DNA from: Rhea pennata
Taxonomy: Eukaryota > Chordata > Aves > Rheiformes > Rheidae
NCBI RefSeq assembly: GCF_028389875.1
Contig: NC_084676.1
Span: 3,782,001-3,846,000 of the forward strand
Direction of reading: 5' to 3'
DNA length: 64,000 nt
How positions within the stretch are numbered: position 1 is the first letter of the stretch; each line of letters opens with the position of its first letter. Shown here piece by piece: positions 1-12,166 of this stretch. The notes beneath the pieces were generated by a model. It had not been told where the DNA came from. It made no database searches and saw nothing but the letters and a program-made list of their open reading frames with translations. The position numbers were made by a program, and so were the translations under genes.

Positions 1-3000
1 ATGGTCATTGAGGAGGAAGGGCTAGTGGAGCTTCCTGTTAGGAACGTGCCACCCTGTTCTCCATATACAGTGCCAAAGGACCTCCGGGCCCAAGGCACAA
101 AGCTGAGCCTGAGCTGTGAAGGCTTCGCAATATTTAAGGCCCTGCCGAGAGACCAAATCAGGATGACCCTTCCTTCAGCAGGGCTCTTTCCATGCAAAAA
201 GTTTGAAAACGTGAAATTCGCTCCTTCCAAAAGGATCCCACGATGCCAGCATACAGCACATCGCATGAGGTCTCTCACTCTTCGCCCAGTCTTTCCGTAA
301 GGGAATGGTCGAGCAGCGGTATACGGGTGGAGGGGATCTATCAGGCCTGGAGGAGGGACCATGTGCTCACTGAAACAACTGGATGCACACCACTAGCAAT
401 GCGGTAAACGTGCCTCATGCTCTGGAGAAGCCACATTTTTCCACTCTCGGGAGACATGCCTGCTTTCTGATGGTTTCACATAACCTCTGGAACAAGAGTC
501 TGAACAACAGGAAGGATTAAAGCAGAGCCCTTAGCAAAGCACACTCACCTGCGGCGCCTGCCTCCTCTCAGCACCTCTCAGGGGGCTGGAGAGCGCCTGG
601 TGGCTGAGGTTAGATGCTGACTGGCTCCATCCTCCACAGGAAATCCCAGCATGCTCCTATGATCCAAGAACATCCCAGTATCTACAGAGACATTAATACT
701 TTTGTACTCCGTGCTTCTGTATGGTTGGTGTAAGTAGAAACGCTAGAAATACCACTAGCGACCCATCCTGGAAGAGATGAAAGTCTGCTCTTAAAATGGT
801 CCAAACGAACTGCCAGCAGCCATTCCACCCTTCAGGAACCTTGCACCCCCATTTGAAACAGAGATTCCTTCAGATTTCAGGAGCCCCCCAGGGTACACAA
901 CCAAACCACAAAAACACCACCAGGACAAACCTCACTCTCGGGACTCTGCAGCAGGACACGAAGAGGGAATGCTCTGGTTGATGTCAGCAGGACTTGATGC
1001 GGAGGTAAGCGCCTCTGGACAAGGCGAGGTTGCTAGTGGGGATCTACTGTCATCCAAGTAGGCTCTGGTGACATGACAAAGTCACCTGAGCATCTAGGAA
1101 GCTGTTACAGCCTCCTGATGGCATCTTGTTGCAGTCTCATCACCCACCTTTGAGAGAGACCTTTAAATTTTAAAAACTCAATAGTTATCTGGAAACTGAT
1201 GCCAATTAAGTGAATTCCAGGCTACCAGCCTTGAAGAACGTATTAGAGGGCAGAACATAGAAGGGGCAGCTCATTTTTCATGTATCTATGGGAAAAATAG
1301 AAATGCTATTTAGTTGCATGTTCTTACAAGCACACATATATGCGAGCATGTACATACATAAAAATAAGATCTTTGCCACCATGCCTATCTTTGCCACTGG
1401 CAAAGGCTGCTGTTGGATTCGATTCCCAATATGAAACCAGCCAGCATTGCAAACTCCACACGGAAAATGAATGTCTGTCTTTTAAACTGTTTATTTTTCA
1501 TACATGGTGTGATGGCCTATGCAGTGTGTTTCTGAGAGTTTGATATCCACCAAGTTTTATTAACCACCACGCTGGCCAGGCAGGATTTATACACTGCTGC
1601 AAGCTCCCTATGATCCCCTGGGGTCAATGCTTTCCAGTCACACATGCAAATGCTGGAATTAAGACCACATCCTACAGGGCCCTCGGTGGCTTATCGGCTT
1701 AGTTACTGCTCTTCACCAGCTCTAATCGAAGCCTAATCAGCACAACCTCTTGCTCATGCAGCTGCAAAGGTCCCCCCCCATGCACCCCCAGCAAAACAAG
1801 TTGCCCGTTCTCTGCTCTAGCAGTCCGTATCGCTGAACCAGCAAGTGTCTGACAGGGTGCAAAACAGATCCAGTGGAGCCAAGGAACAAGCAGCACGCTG
1901 GAACGGGAACCTCCCCAGCACCTGCGACATCAGAGTGCTGCAACATGCCAGCTCCAGCCCCACCACACCTGGCACCTGCAGCCCTCCGCTCCCTTACATC
2001 CCAGGCTTGAAGGGAGAGAAAAAGCCTGGGCTCCTGTTTTACAAAGCTAGGGATTAGCTACGCATCTCAAACCTGCTGCATACTGGTGAATTTGTGCATG
2101 CTTTGTTCCCATCATATTGTGACTCTCTGGCCTCATATCACTTCCACAAGTAATTCTTGTTGAAAAGTTAACTTGTTTCTGAGGAGGATTTTTACAACTG
2201 AAATCCACCAGTTAAAGAAACAGTTAATCCACAGTTAAAGAAACACGTAGTTTTTAGAAGCAACATGGCACATTCCCTAGCTTTGTGCAGTTTTTGCACA
2301 AAAAGGCAGTTTCATCCCATAAGGGATTTTAGAAACACTTTTGCCAGGTAGGCTAATCAGAGAGGATGCTTTGCAACCCCTTCCATTTGGCAGAGCAGCT
2401 ATTGCAAAACAGCTCTGAATCAACAGGCAGAAGAAGACTTCAGCCTCTGCATGGTGACATCTGGTCACAACCTTGCAGAAGTACAGTGAAGAGCAAACAG
2501 GATTCAAATTCAGCCAGACACAAAGCTCTGGGCTACAGCTGTGGAGCTTTGGAAGCACAAAGCACACAGCCTTCACTTCCACGCTCGCGATGCAGGAGAC
2601 AGAGTAGCTACATGGCTCTGCATCCTAGGAGTCGAATGCTGGGTCTCTGGAGTTCCCCTGTTTCACTACATGCCAAAATAAGAAGGGAAGCCCCATTTAT
2701 CGGTTAACCCAGGACTGATTTTAAGTTCTAGCTTGCTGAAATTTCTTCCCAGGACCGTGCACCACATGGAGGAACAAAGACATGCGGTTTGGGTTAGTTT
2801 GAACTCCTCCGCAGTGGAATTGTACCAAGGCCAGTGGCCGACAAAGAGCTGGCCAGCAAACCAGTTGTTATTGAACACCAAAGCATCCAGATGGGAGAGC
2901 AAGTACACATGCCCTAGGAAAACACAAAAATCTTGGCCCACACTCATGTGGTCCATTGGTGCCGGTGGGTACTCAGGCTTTGCAGGTGCAGGGCGGATGC

Positions 3001-6000
3001 TGAATGCCTCCGTGGAGGAGGCAGCTCATGCACATAAACACCCATCTCTGGCCTGTGAGCCTGAACGCTCTTGCTGTTCCTGGCACATCATACTCCCTTC
3101 TGCCCAGATTTTTACTTGCATTTCCTAGAGCACCAAGATTTTGAACACATCAGCCAGCAGCAACAAGATCTGATAAAAAGCTTTGAAGATTCTTATACAT
3201 CATTTTAAAATAGGCGCTCGGATAACCAGAGAGAAGAGTGCAACGTTACTGAACATGTGCCCTAGAAAAATACTTTGCCCCAGCTCCACAGCTGACACAC
3301 ACACCGGTTTAATTTTGCATAAGGCTGCATGCATTTGTGGTGGGAGGATATTTGCCTGCACAACCCTTTTGCTTGCACTGGCTCCCTGCCACCAAAGCAC
3401 AGCGAAGATCTTTGATCCTGCTGGGCACCTGCATAGGATCCTCCACGTTCACCTTAGCGACATCTCTGATTTTAACTGGCATACTGTCCGTGCACGCGCT
3501 ATGCAATGAAACACAGGCAGCTGTACTTAAAGCTGTTTAAAACCAGAGCAGAGATGAGATCAACATCTGGTGTGCAAAGATTCACAGCTTTGTGTAGATT
3601 TTCTGCTGGTTTTAGTACATCAGTAACAGTTTTCTGCAAGGAAGGTGTGTTGTTGGCCTAGGCCACAACCCATGAAATAAGTTACTTTGTTTCTGCTGGC
3701 AATCTTCCATGAAACTGCATCTAGTAATACAGGATTCTGGTTGGTTTAGGGTCTCATTCAAGGGACCCAACACCTTGCACTATTAGGACACAACTGTGGC
3801 ATGACCCTATCTTTTTAGGGAAAATGATTTTGTCATTTACAAGCTGCTTGGAAACTCAGATGAAAAGAGATGAAGATCTCCGTATGGAATCCAAAGAAAA
3901 TACATCCATCCTTCAGCATTAAGGAGACAATAGCTGCGGAGGATGGTCTGTGGTCCTTTTCCCTTGATAGTCAACAACAGCTTCACATGCAAGCAGCGCA
4001 GGACTTTTCACTGCAGTGAGCTGTATAGATCTTTTGGGTCACTAGTAACTCCTGCTTTGGAGAATGAAGATTTAAAAAGCACATCATGCATGTTAAATAA
4101 ACGTAAAATAAAATAATGGAACAACATAAAATAAACAGCTTGGACAGCCTTCTGCAGCATGTCATGGGAAATGGAGCTCAGACAGCATGATGCAGAGAAC
4201 TTCAAGTTCTAGAGGGCTTGGGAGGACAGACAACACCAGGAAAAAGCCAAAGTGGCCATCAGCGTGCCCAGTGCTGCCAGCACACAAATCCCAGCTCCAG
4301 AAAGAGGAAGGTTTGGTTCTGCTGGATCCAAATGCCCTTTCTGACTTTCTTGGGAATTAACACAACAATGGTGTTTCTTCAAACTATACACCATACACGC
4401 ATCTCGCATCCATCCAAAGGGAGAACCCAGCATGTTACAAGCCTTTACTCTGAAGTATATAATTACTTAAAGATAAATAAAAAAAATAAGCAAAGCCTCT
4501 TATTCAGCAGCCAGTGCTTTCGAGGATTTTTTTTTCCACTGAAACACCTCCTGGATTTCAATAGGATTTGGGAACTGAACCCTCCAATTCCTTTGAAACT
4601 TCCAATACACTCATTAAATAAATCTCAGTGCTTTATCAATGGAGGAGAGGGAAAAAAAAGGAAAGCACTGAAAATGATGGCTATCTCAAGCAAAGGAGAT
4701 ACAAAATATGTCATTCCCCGGGACATCAGCTGACATTCCCAGCTGACATCAGCTGTACAAAGCCCTTCCACCAGTAAATCCCCCTTCCCCATGTCCTTCC
4801 ATCTCAGCAGCCCTGTAAGTCTCATGGAAGCACCTTGGGAAGGAGGCCCACGGGGTTTGCTTGGCAGCATGGCCCAGAAGGAGCATCAGAGCTTATCTAG
4901 GAAAGCACAGTGGCTGTCTTGAATGCTTCTGAAGGAAAGCAAGAATAGACAACTTCTGCAGGCAACCCTACACAAACCAGTGAGAAATTCCACTTCCCTG
5001 CCTTTCACAGTGCATTAAATCCTAGGGCTTGGCTTCTTGGATTTATATTCCTCCATGGTTTCATTTTTCTTTAAAAAATTCCAAGCTGTTAAGCTTCAAA
5101 ACTTAATATTTCCTTAACTCGGAGCTTTTCAGCTCGACAGCTCTTAAACATAAACCTCTTTAATTGAAGTCTCCTGAATTAAGCTGTCTCCAGCAAGTCA
5201 CCATCTCAAGCCCTGCACGAGGAGCCTCATTCTTTCTGGGAGGATTGGTCCCTCCACATTCAGCTGCTGTGGGCTTCACACCACCTACCCTGTGGGGCCT
5301 TCAGTCACACTATTAAGTGCGCAGGACTTCACAGTGGAGGCTGCGTGCCAAAGCACATCACTGCAGCAGCTTCCAGGTGCCAGTGCAAAGCACCGAGTAT
5401 CTCAGCAGCAGCTTAGGCTTGAGACACAATAGAGCTGCAGGCACTGAGCAACTGGTGACATCTTGGACCCCTCAACACCTGGTCACTGCCCCCAGCCTGA
5501 GCATAACTGAATAAGATCTTGGAGCAAGTCTGGTGGCTTTGAGACAAATATGCAGATCTAGGAGTCAAGGAGAAAGGTCAAGAGGGGGAGAGCAGGGCAG
5601 AGGCTTGATCATCTGGCAAGACATTAGCTACGATCACTTGAGCAAGGAGCCCGCAAATCACTGGGTTGGAGGAAAGGAAGGAAGAAACAGAGGGTGCATG
5701 AGCAGCAGCAAAAAGGTCAAATAAGGACTGGATGGAAGAGCCTAGAGCTTGCAACAGTGTTCAAACGTTATCTGAATATTGAGAGCACACAACTGATCAG
5801 GGAAAGACAGCACTGCTGAGAACAGATTGGAGGAAGAAGTAGGTGGAAAGAGAAGGATCAGAACAAGCAAGGCAGAAGCAGCTTGAGAAATAGTGATGAA
5901 CCAAGTTAGCAAGAAGGCTATGACAAGATGTATAACTGAGGAGGAATGAGTTGGAAAGGACTGTCTAGATTCACAAAGCAAGAGGGAACAAGCAGAAATA

Positions 6001-9000
6001 TCTCTCCTAGCTTGTGACCCTAGAAAACCCCAAGACCCACTAACCTCCCTGTCCTTAAATGGCCCATGGAGATTGCAAAGGCTCAATCCCCTTCTTTTAT
6101 CTTCATCACCGTGATCCCATGACATGTTACTGCCCTTAGCTGCTCCACTGGCAAGAAGCTAAATAGGCCAACTCTATTCCACATACTGACAAATTAACAC
6201 TAGTAAAAAAAATATCATTTTTTTTCAGCAACACCAATAAATTATTTTGACAAGAGAAATGCACAAGGTTGCTCCAGAAGTTGTGTAGCCTTGGCCGTAC
6301 TGGACCCAGGCAAGGTATTACATATCCACCCTCTGGTCATCAATACAGATCTTTGCTATTCCTTTTATGTATCACTCTCTATGACACCATGCAGGCTGGC
6401 TTTAAGGGAACCTAATAACACTCTAGGGCACTTACTGAGGTTACCAACTTCTTTTTTTCTTAGGCCGCATTTAATTTTCTAAGTGGTGCATCTCTCCAAT
6501 AGATTTATGAGACAGCAGACAAGTAAATGACTAATAAAGTAAAGCTTCTCATTTAGTACTAAGGTCATCTCTAGCATTCAGAACCCATTTCCCTGTCCCT
6601 TAACTCTCCCTCATCTATCTTTTAAGCATTTCCTTCAAGTTTTTCCTTCAAGTTTTCCACATGGAAATAGCTTTTAACTAAACCCCCTTCTGCCACCCCC
6701 AGAATTGCATACAAGGAATACCTCAAGAATCAGTCCACGTTTCTCTTCCTCTTTTAGTTATGACCATTCTTTTCGGACACATTTGTCTACTGTCAGTACG
6801 TCCCTCTATCACCCTGGGTTCTTCTTAGAGCACCACTTACTTTAAAAAGCAAAGGAACTGAATGGGCACCACTGTCTTCCTGTGTCCCAGGATGCACGAA
6901 CACGCAATTGCTCTGCTCCTCCATTTTCAGATGCACAGTTGAGGTATAAGGAGAGAAATTCTGTTAACAGTTTGTCCTACCAAGAACATTCTGCATACAG
7001 CTTGCTTCCAAATCTGCATGTACATGGGGAGGTGACACTCAGTTAAAGCAATGCCAGTGTGATACATACTATCACTGCTTCAATATACTATTATTTGCAT
7101 TACTAGGGGTTTGCTCAGCAAAGATATCCTTGGGAAAATATCACAACTGCAAGCCTTGGGACAAAGGTAAGGAAGGAGTAGCGGAAAAGAAGTTGGGAGT
7201 AAGGCATAGATAAAGGTGGCTTCTGCAGCAAGATGCCAAGTACCTCTACACGCTACAAAAATGCCTTCCGCTCTCCCTGCAGTTATTCTTCACCGGGGCG
7301 GGGGGGTGAGGGGGGAGGAACACAGTTAAACACAAGCTTAATCTCAAAACAACTATGAAAATTTACATCCTCATTCTAGAAGAACTCATTTTCTCTTAAG
7401 AATCCTCTGCTGACCATCCCCCTCAGTGTCTCCGGTCTTTCTGTTCTCAATTTTGACACTTATCCTCGTTACTTTTCGGTCACTGTTCATGCTCATTCTG
7501 TTTTCTCCCAGGATTCCTTTCCAGGGACAGTTTCTGAAGAAACTAAGATGCAGAACAAGTACATACACGGCAAATCACACCATTTCAACTGATCACAGCC
7601 CACATACGCAATTAGAAGCAGTTTCTGCCACAGAATTCTATAACATCTTAATTAACACTTACTTTTTTGATTGACTTTAGTCCAAATAAAACATAGTTTT
7701 AAAACACTTTTAAGAGACAGTTGCATATGAGGCACCCACTGAAGATCCAGTCCAATGGAAGGGACCTCCAAAATGGAATTGATCCTAAAAGTGTAAATGG
7801 AGTTAGTTTGATTAAAAAAAAAGTCCCCGCTACTACCTGAGAAAGAAATATGAACCCCCTACAGATACCTCAAGTCACCGGTACTCCTGTGTCAAATTAT
7901 GGAAGCTCAGCTCTCTAATTTCAATCAGATCATGAGAGTCAATGTTCACACAAAGCAATTCTTAACAAATACCAGATCGCAAAACCTCCAATCCTCCCTC
8001 AGCACGCTCAATTGGGCTCACAGCTGCTTATCAGGACCTGCTGCCCATTAGACAAAACTAAGGAAATAAACAGACTGCATCTAACACTTAGCTCCAAAAC
8101 CGCTTGATTTATTTGCGATTTATATATGACATTTCGCAAGTGGGTTGTCATCTTTAGCTCCCCTTTGAGGAAACAGCAAGAGGAATAAGGATCTATCTGC
8201 TCATTCCACAGGGCGAGAGGGCAAGAAGAGTTGGGAAGAGTTTGGCTGCTACTCAGTAATGGCACACTGGAAGGAGACAGGACATAGCCTGAGGTATCTG
8301 GGTAAAATTTTGAGGGGAAGATAGAAAGCATGTTCCAGCATGAACTTAGGCCCTGAGGGGCTGTCTGGGTGGCAAGAAGCCCAGAAGCACCACCCATCCT
8401 GGCCTTGTTTTCCATTACCTCAGCCCACACACACTCCCTTCCACCCACTGCCAGCTACTCTCAAGGAGCTGTTCCTCTCCAAAGACTGGAACAATAGTTG
8501 AGCACCAAGAAAGCAGAGAAGAGCCCAACCCCTTTTGCAGCATAGGAGTTCTTCGGTTTGAGAGAACCATGCTTCATTTTGGAAAAGCAACTCCTTTTCC
8601 AAAAGCACCAAATAGGATCTCAAATAAAACAGATCACAGTAGCTGCAAGCACTTTGTCCTTGAAGCAGCACAAGAAACAAGGTAAGATAAAGATCCCCTA
8701 GGTGCAAAAAGAACAGTATCCTTATATTATCTTCTCTGATTTCAGACATCCAGAACCCAGAGACAAAATAGACCTATAGGGGCAGCTGTAGCTGCAGCCA
8801 ATGCCCCATGGCAGAGAGCAGTGCAGCTCCACCTTTCCCTACATGGGCTTCAGTACTGGTACAGGCAGCCTTGCTCAGCTGTCCACCCTTTTGTCTGTCC
8901 TGAAGAGGGCAACATCCCCAGATGTCTGCTTGTTCACATGGCCTTCAAAAAAAAAAAATCACCTTAAAGAATGAAACACTTGCAGGAAAGCATGGAGAAA

Positions 9001-11796
9001 AGGAAGGAACAGAAGGGTCCTGCAACAAAGAGGGGAGCAGGGTGAAAAAACACAGGAGAGGTCATGGGATAGCTGCCTGGAGAGAGATATTTCAGTACTC
9101 TGTAAAGGGAAGGTGAGCAGTTTGCCTGAGGTAGAGAGAAAGCCTGTATTTGCATTAATGCTCCCCTACCATGCCTGTACCTACACACTCTTACCATGGA
9201 CTGAGAAGACAGCAATAGTTGCACTCATTACTGAGGACTATCAAAACAACAGTTGTTGCAATTATGTCATTATTAGTACCACAGAAGCTTACTTGAGGGA
9301 GCTGCTCTGGAAAGCCAAAAACAGTACTTCAATAACCCACATCTGGTATTTGGTACCTTCAGCAGGTACCTTCACATACGAGCTCCAACAGATTTTTTTA
9401 CGAATTCAGCCTCTTCTGTGCCAGTGACTTAAACTCTATGATGAAGTCTATAAAGTGAAAGACCTGGCAGCCACACGCAAATATCCTAGAGAATACCACT
9501 GCACAGGCTCACAGCCCCACAGGAGTCATGAGATGGCCAGACCAAGCAAAGTGTTTGGAGACATGACTGGCAGAAATGGGTGAGGTATGATAGTTTGGGG
9601 AGGGACAGGGCAGACTGCCATGCAGCAATGAGCCAGACACAGAACAGTATAGCAGATAGCCACACTAACTGCTTTTCACAGCTAACACTGCAAGAACATA
9701 AATAGGCAGGAAACAGAGGAAGCAAGCTAAATAGAACAGTTATCACCTTTATGCCATGATGCAGATGCCACAAAGATGCCTCATGACACTCAATGGGAGC
9801 CTGATGAAGCTTTGACATTTCGCTGTACCTCTTATAGCATAGGAATACATTTTTTCCATTAGAATTGCCCATACAGGCTGCCTTCCACCTCCAATCCTTG
9901 TGTCAAGCCTGGCTGTGCCCCACAGACCTGGTTCAGTCAGTGGCCTATAGACAGATGATTTCCCAGCTTCTCTTAAAAGTTTAATACCCTGAATATTTTA
10001 TTGGCTGGATAGCCTCTTACTGAAATTACTGTACAATTTCACATGTTTTGGCCAAAATTGAGGGCAATTTTGCTTAAATGAGCCTGTCTGTGCTATTAGC
10101 TCTATTTCACTAGGGAAAGTTGCTCTCACTTGTGCATATGACATCATCTATTGACCTAACCCCACCAAAACAGGCATTTCAAACCCTTATACTCTGCCAT
10201 TTCACATACTGCAATTATAGTCAAGTTTAAATTAATCTTTTGACACTAGACTTAGGCTGTATTTTGCTTCTTTACAATGCGTAACTTTTTGTTTTTCCAA
10301 AAGAAAAGTTTGCTTCTGAAGAGTTGTACTGGTTTCCATCACACTTGGAATCTTAAGAGTCTAAGGTTTTTACAACAGGAAACCCTAAAAACATGTTGTT
10401 TCAGTAACCAAGTTACATTCTGCTTCTAAAACAACTTGCAGAAGAACAACCAGTAAATAGCCAGTACTCGGCTTGCTTACTGCAAGGTTAGTGCCACAAA
10501 GACTTCTGTAATGCACCGTGCATGCAACCATGAAGAGCAGGAAGAGCGACTTTTATCCACTAAAACACTGTAGGACTCTACTGATGAGACCCCTTCAGGG
10601 GGTAAAAAACCAAAAATCTCTAAAACTTGCTCCAGTGTCATTCAATTCCCCCATAACATTTTCTGATGTGAAAAGTGGAAGTCAGCTGCATTAATTTTGA
10701 ACTCTGTACTGAAGGCTACATCAGGGTTTCACAGAACCAGTTACTGCACTACTGTTTAAATGCTTTGTATTACTGCCTTCATACCACGACTGCACAGTTA
10801 CTATTCGTTCTATAGCATTCAAACATTTGAAGTGCTACAGCATTTAGGCAAGAGCTTTTTAAGGAAAAGTTCATTGTCAGGTATGTCATTCACGTGTTCC
10901 TCCTTTCAGCATGAAAATGCCCTTACACACTGGCAAATGCCACCTTATAGAACTGAGAACGGTCCAGATCATTTTAACTCAGCCCTTTAATGTCCTTTGT
11001 AGGCAATAAAAATATCCACTATGGGTTTCAGAAAAAAATTCCAAGAATTATCTCCCCAAAGAAGCTGCTGTTTCTCACATGCTTTGCCCACATTTGTGGA
11101 CACCAGGATTAAGTTGCACATGGACAACAATTATCTGGAGCATTTCTGAACATCATCTGAGGAACCGATACACGCTACCTACCTGCTTGAGCTTTTGGGA
11201 TTTGCAATCCTGAAGGACTGGAGACTGGCCTCCCACCATTCCCAGTACTGTATCCATCAGCACTGATCTCTCTCAGCCTAAGAGCACTCTAGACACACCC
11301 TACATCATTCAAGGAGCTTAACACTTTTCTCCACAAAACCTTGCAAGATTCATTAAGTGAGACAACCTCAAAGTTTAGCCCTTTACAGGAACAGCACAGC
11401 CAGTATTTCCCAAATCTGAAGTATTACATTTTACAAGTGGAGTCACAAGCCCTAGAGTCAATTGTTAGAGAGAAGCCATAAACTAAGTGCAATCCAGCAG
11501 GGTCAGAAACTGAGAAGCAGGAAAGGCTGTTTTAGGCAATTATACAATTAGTGGTCACTTCCAGACAAGAACACAGCCCAGCTTACCACTTAGTCTTCTC
11601 ACCAAACCATCTGTTCAGTAGCTGTTAAGCTCATGTAATTGGAGGAAAGTTGTCTTTAAAGCTGACAACATAAATGAGACTTTATCTAATGCATACTTGG
11701 TAAAGAGAAGTAGCCGAAATACTTAGCAGTAGTTCCAGGAGGACTTTCAAGCCCTGTTATCTTCAGTATTCAGTATGCAGTCTACCCCAACCCATA
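1..11796. other. Intergenic DNA downstream of NPM1
   Basis: No supported gene, CpG island or full-length transposon is seen. Open frames here are short, lack family resemblance and occur on both strands. By synteny FGF18 should lie in this direction, but no FGF-like exon was recognised, so it probably starts beyond base 1. Minor local repeats include a duplicated CAGTTAAAGAAAC unit (about 2209-2245), a duplicated TTCCTTCAAGTTT unit (about 6630-6657) and a G-rich tract near 7295-7319. Confidence 0.6.
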
Positions 11797-12127
11797 AAAA
11801 AGAAACGATAGTACTTTATTAAAATACTAAATTTTATTTTTTCCACGTACATTTAGTCTCCCCACCATTTCCATTTGTCTGACCACCACCACCACCATGC
11901 CTTATCAAAACATTCCATACATACTTAAAATGAAGCTGAGGGTGGAGTCCCGTCTTTAAAAACTAAACAGGCATTTTGGACAACACATTCTTGGCAAGGT
12001 AATCTGGATGACATTTATCAGACACTGTAGGGAAAGCTCTTTCAGCATTTGTAAAAAGGACAGCCAAATAATGGTTACAGAAATAAGACTGCAGATTTTA
12101 ATGACCTGTTTAAAATGTTTTCTTTTC
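11797..12127 (-). other. NPM1: NPM1 3'UTR, strongly conserved
   Basis: About 330 nt follow the stop codon. Long stretches match the human NPM1 3'UTR as I remember it, including a block around 11925-12010 containing AAGTATGTATGGAATGTT and TGTCCAAAATGCCTGTTTAG, and a GGAAATGGTGGGGAGACTAA block near 11860-11880. The last bases lead into two AATAAA signals. The exact 3' end is inferred. Confidence 0.85.
11815..11838 (-). terminator. NPM1: NPM1 polyadenylation signals (two AATAAA)
   Basis: On the minus strand AATAAA occurs at 11838-11833 and again at 11820-11815, inside TATTTTAATAAAGTAC. Cleavage is expected about 10-25 nt further on, near 11795-11805. Confidence 0.8.
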
Positions 12128-12166
12128 TTACAGAGTCTGTCTCCACTGCCAGAGAGCTTGAATGAC
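12128..12166 (-). CDS. NPM1: NPM1 coding exon 11 (nucleolar localisation signal)
   Basis: This terminal coding exon encodes [12 protein letters not shown] and then TAA. Trp288 and Trp290 are the aromatic residues needed for nucleolar retention. In human the same exon is the site of the leukaemia frameshifts; here the frame is intact. The acceptor is ACTTCCAG. Confidence 0.97.
   Translation of the reverse strand, partial: VIQALWQWRQTL

Noticed and set aside
1-300. 99-codon open frame at the window edge
   Set aside because: It starts at base 1 and shows no recognisable domain. It lies in intergenic DNA with no splice or promoter support.
4218-4733. 171-codon plus-strand open frame
   Set aside because: No domain, mixed low-complexity content and no supporting context. 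Probably chance.
1-11796. FGF18 exons expected by synteny
   Set aside because: No FGF core motifs or signal-peptide exon were recognised on the minus strand. The gene probably lies outside the window.
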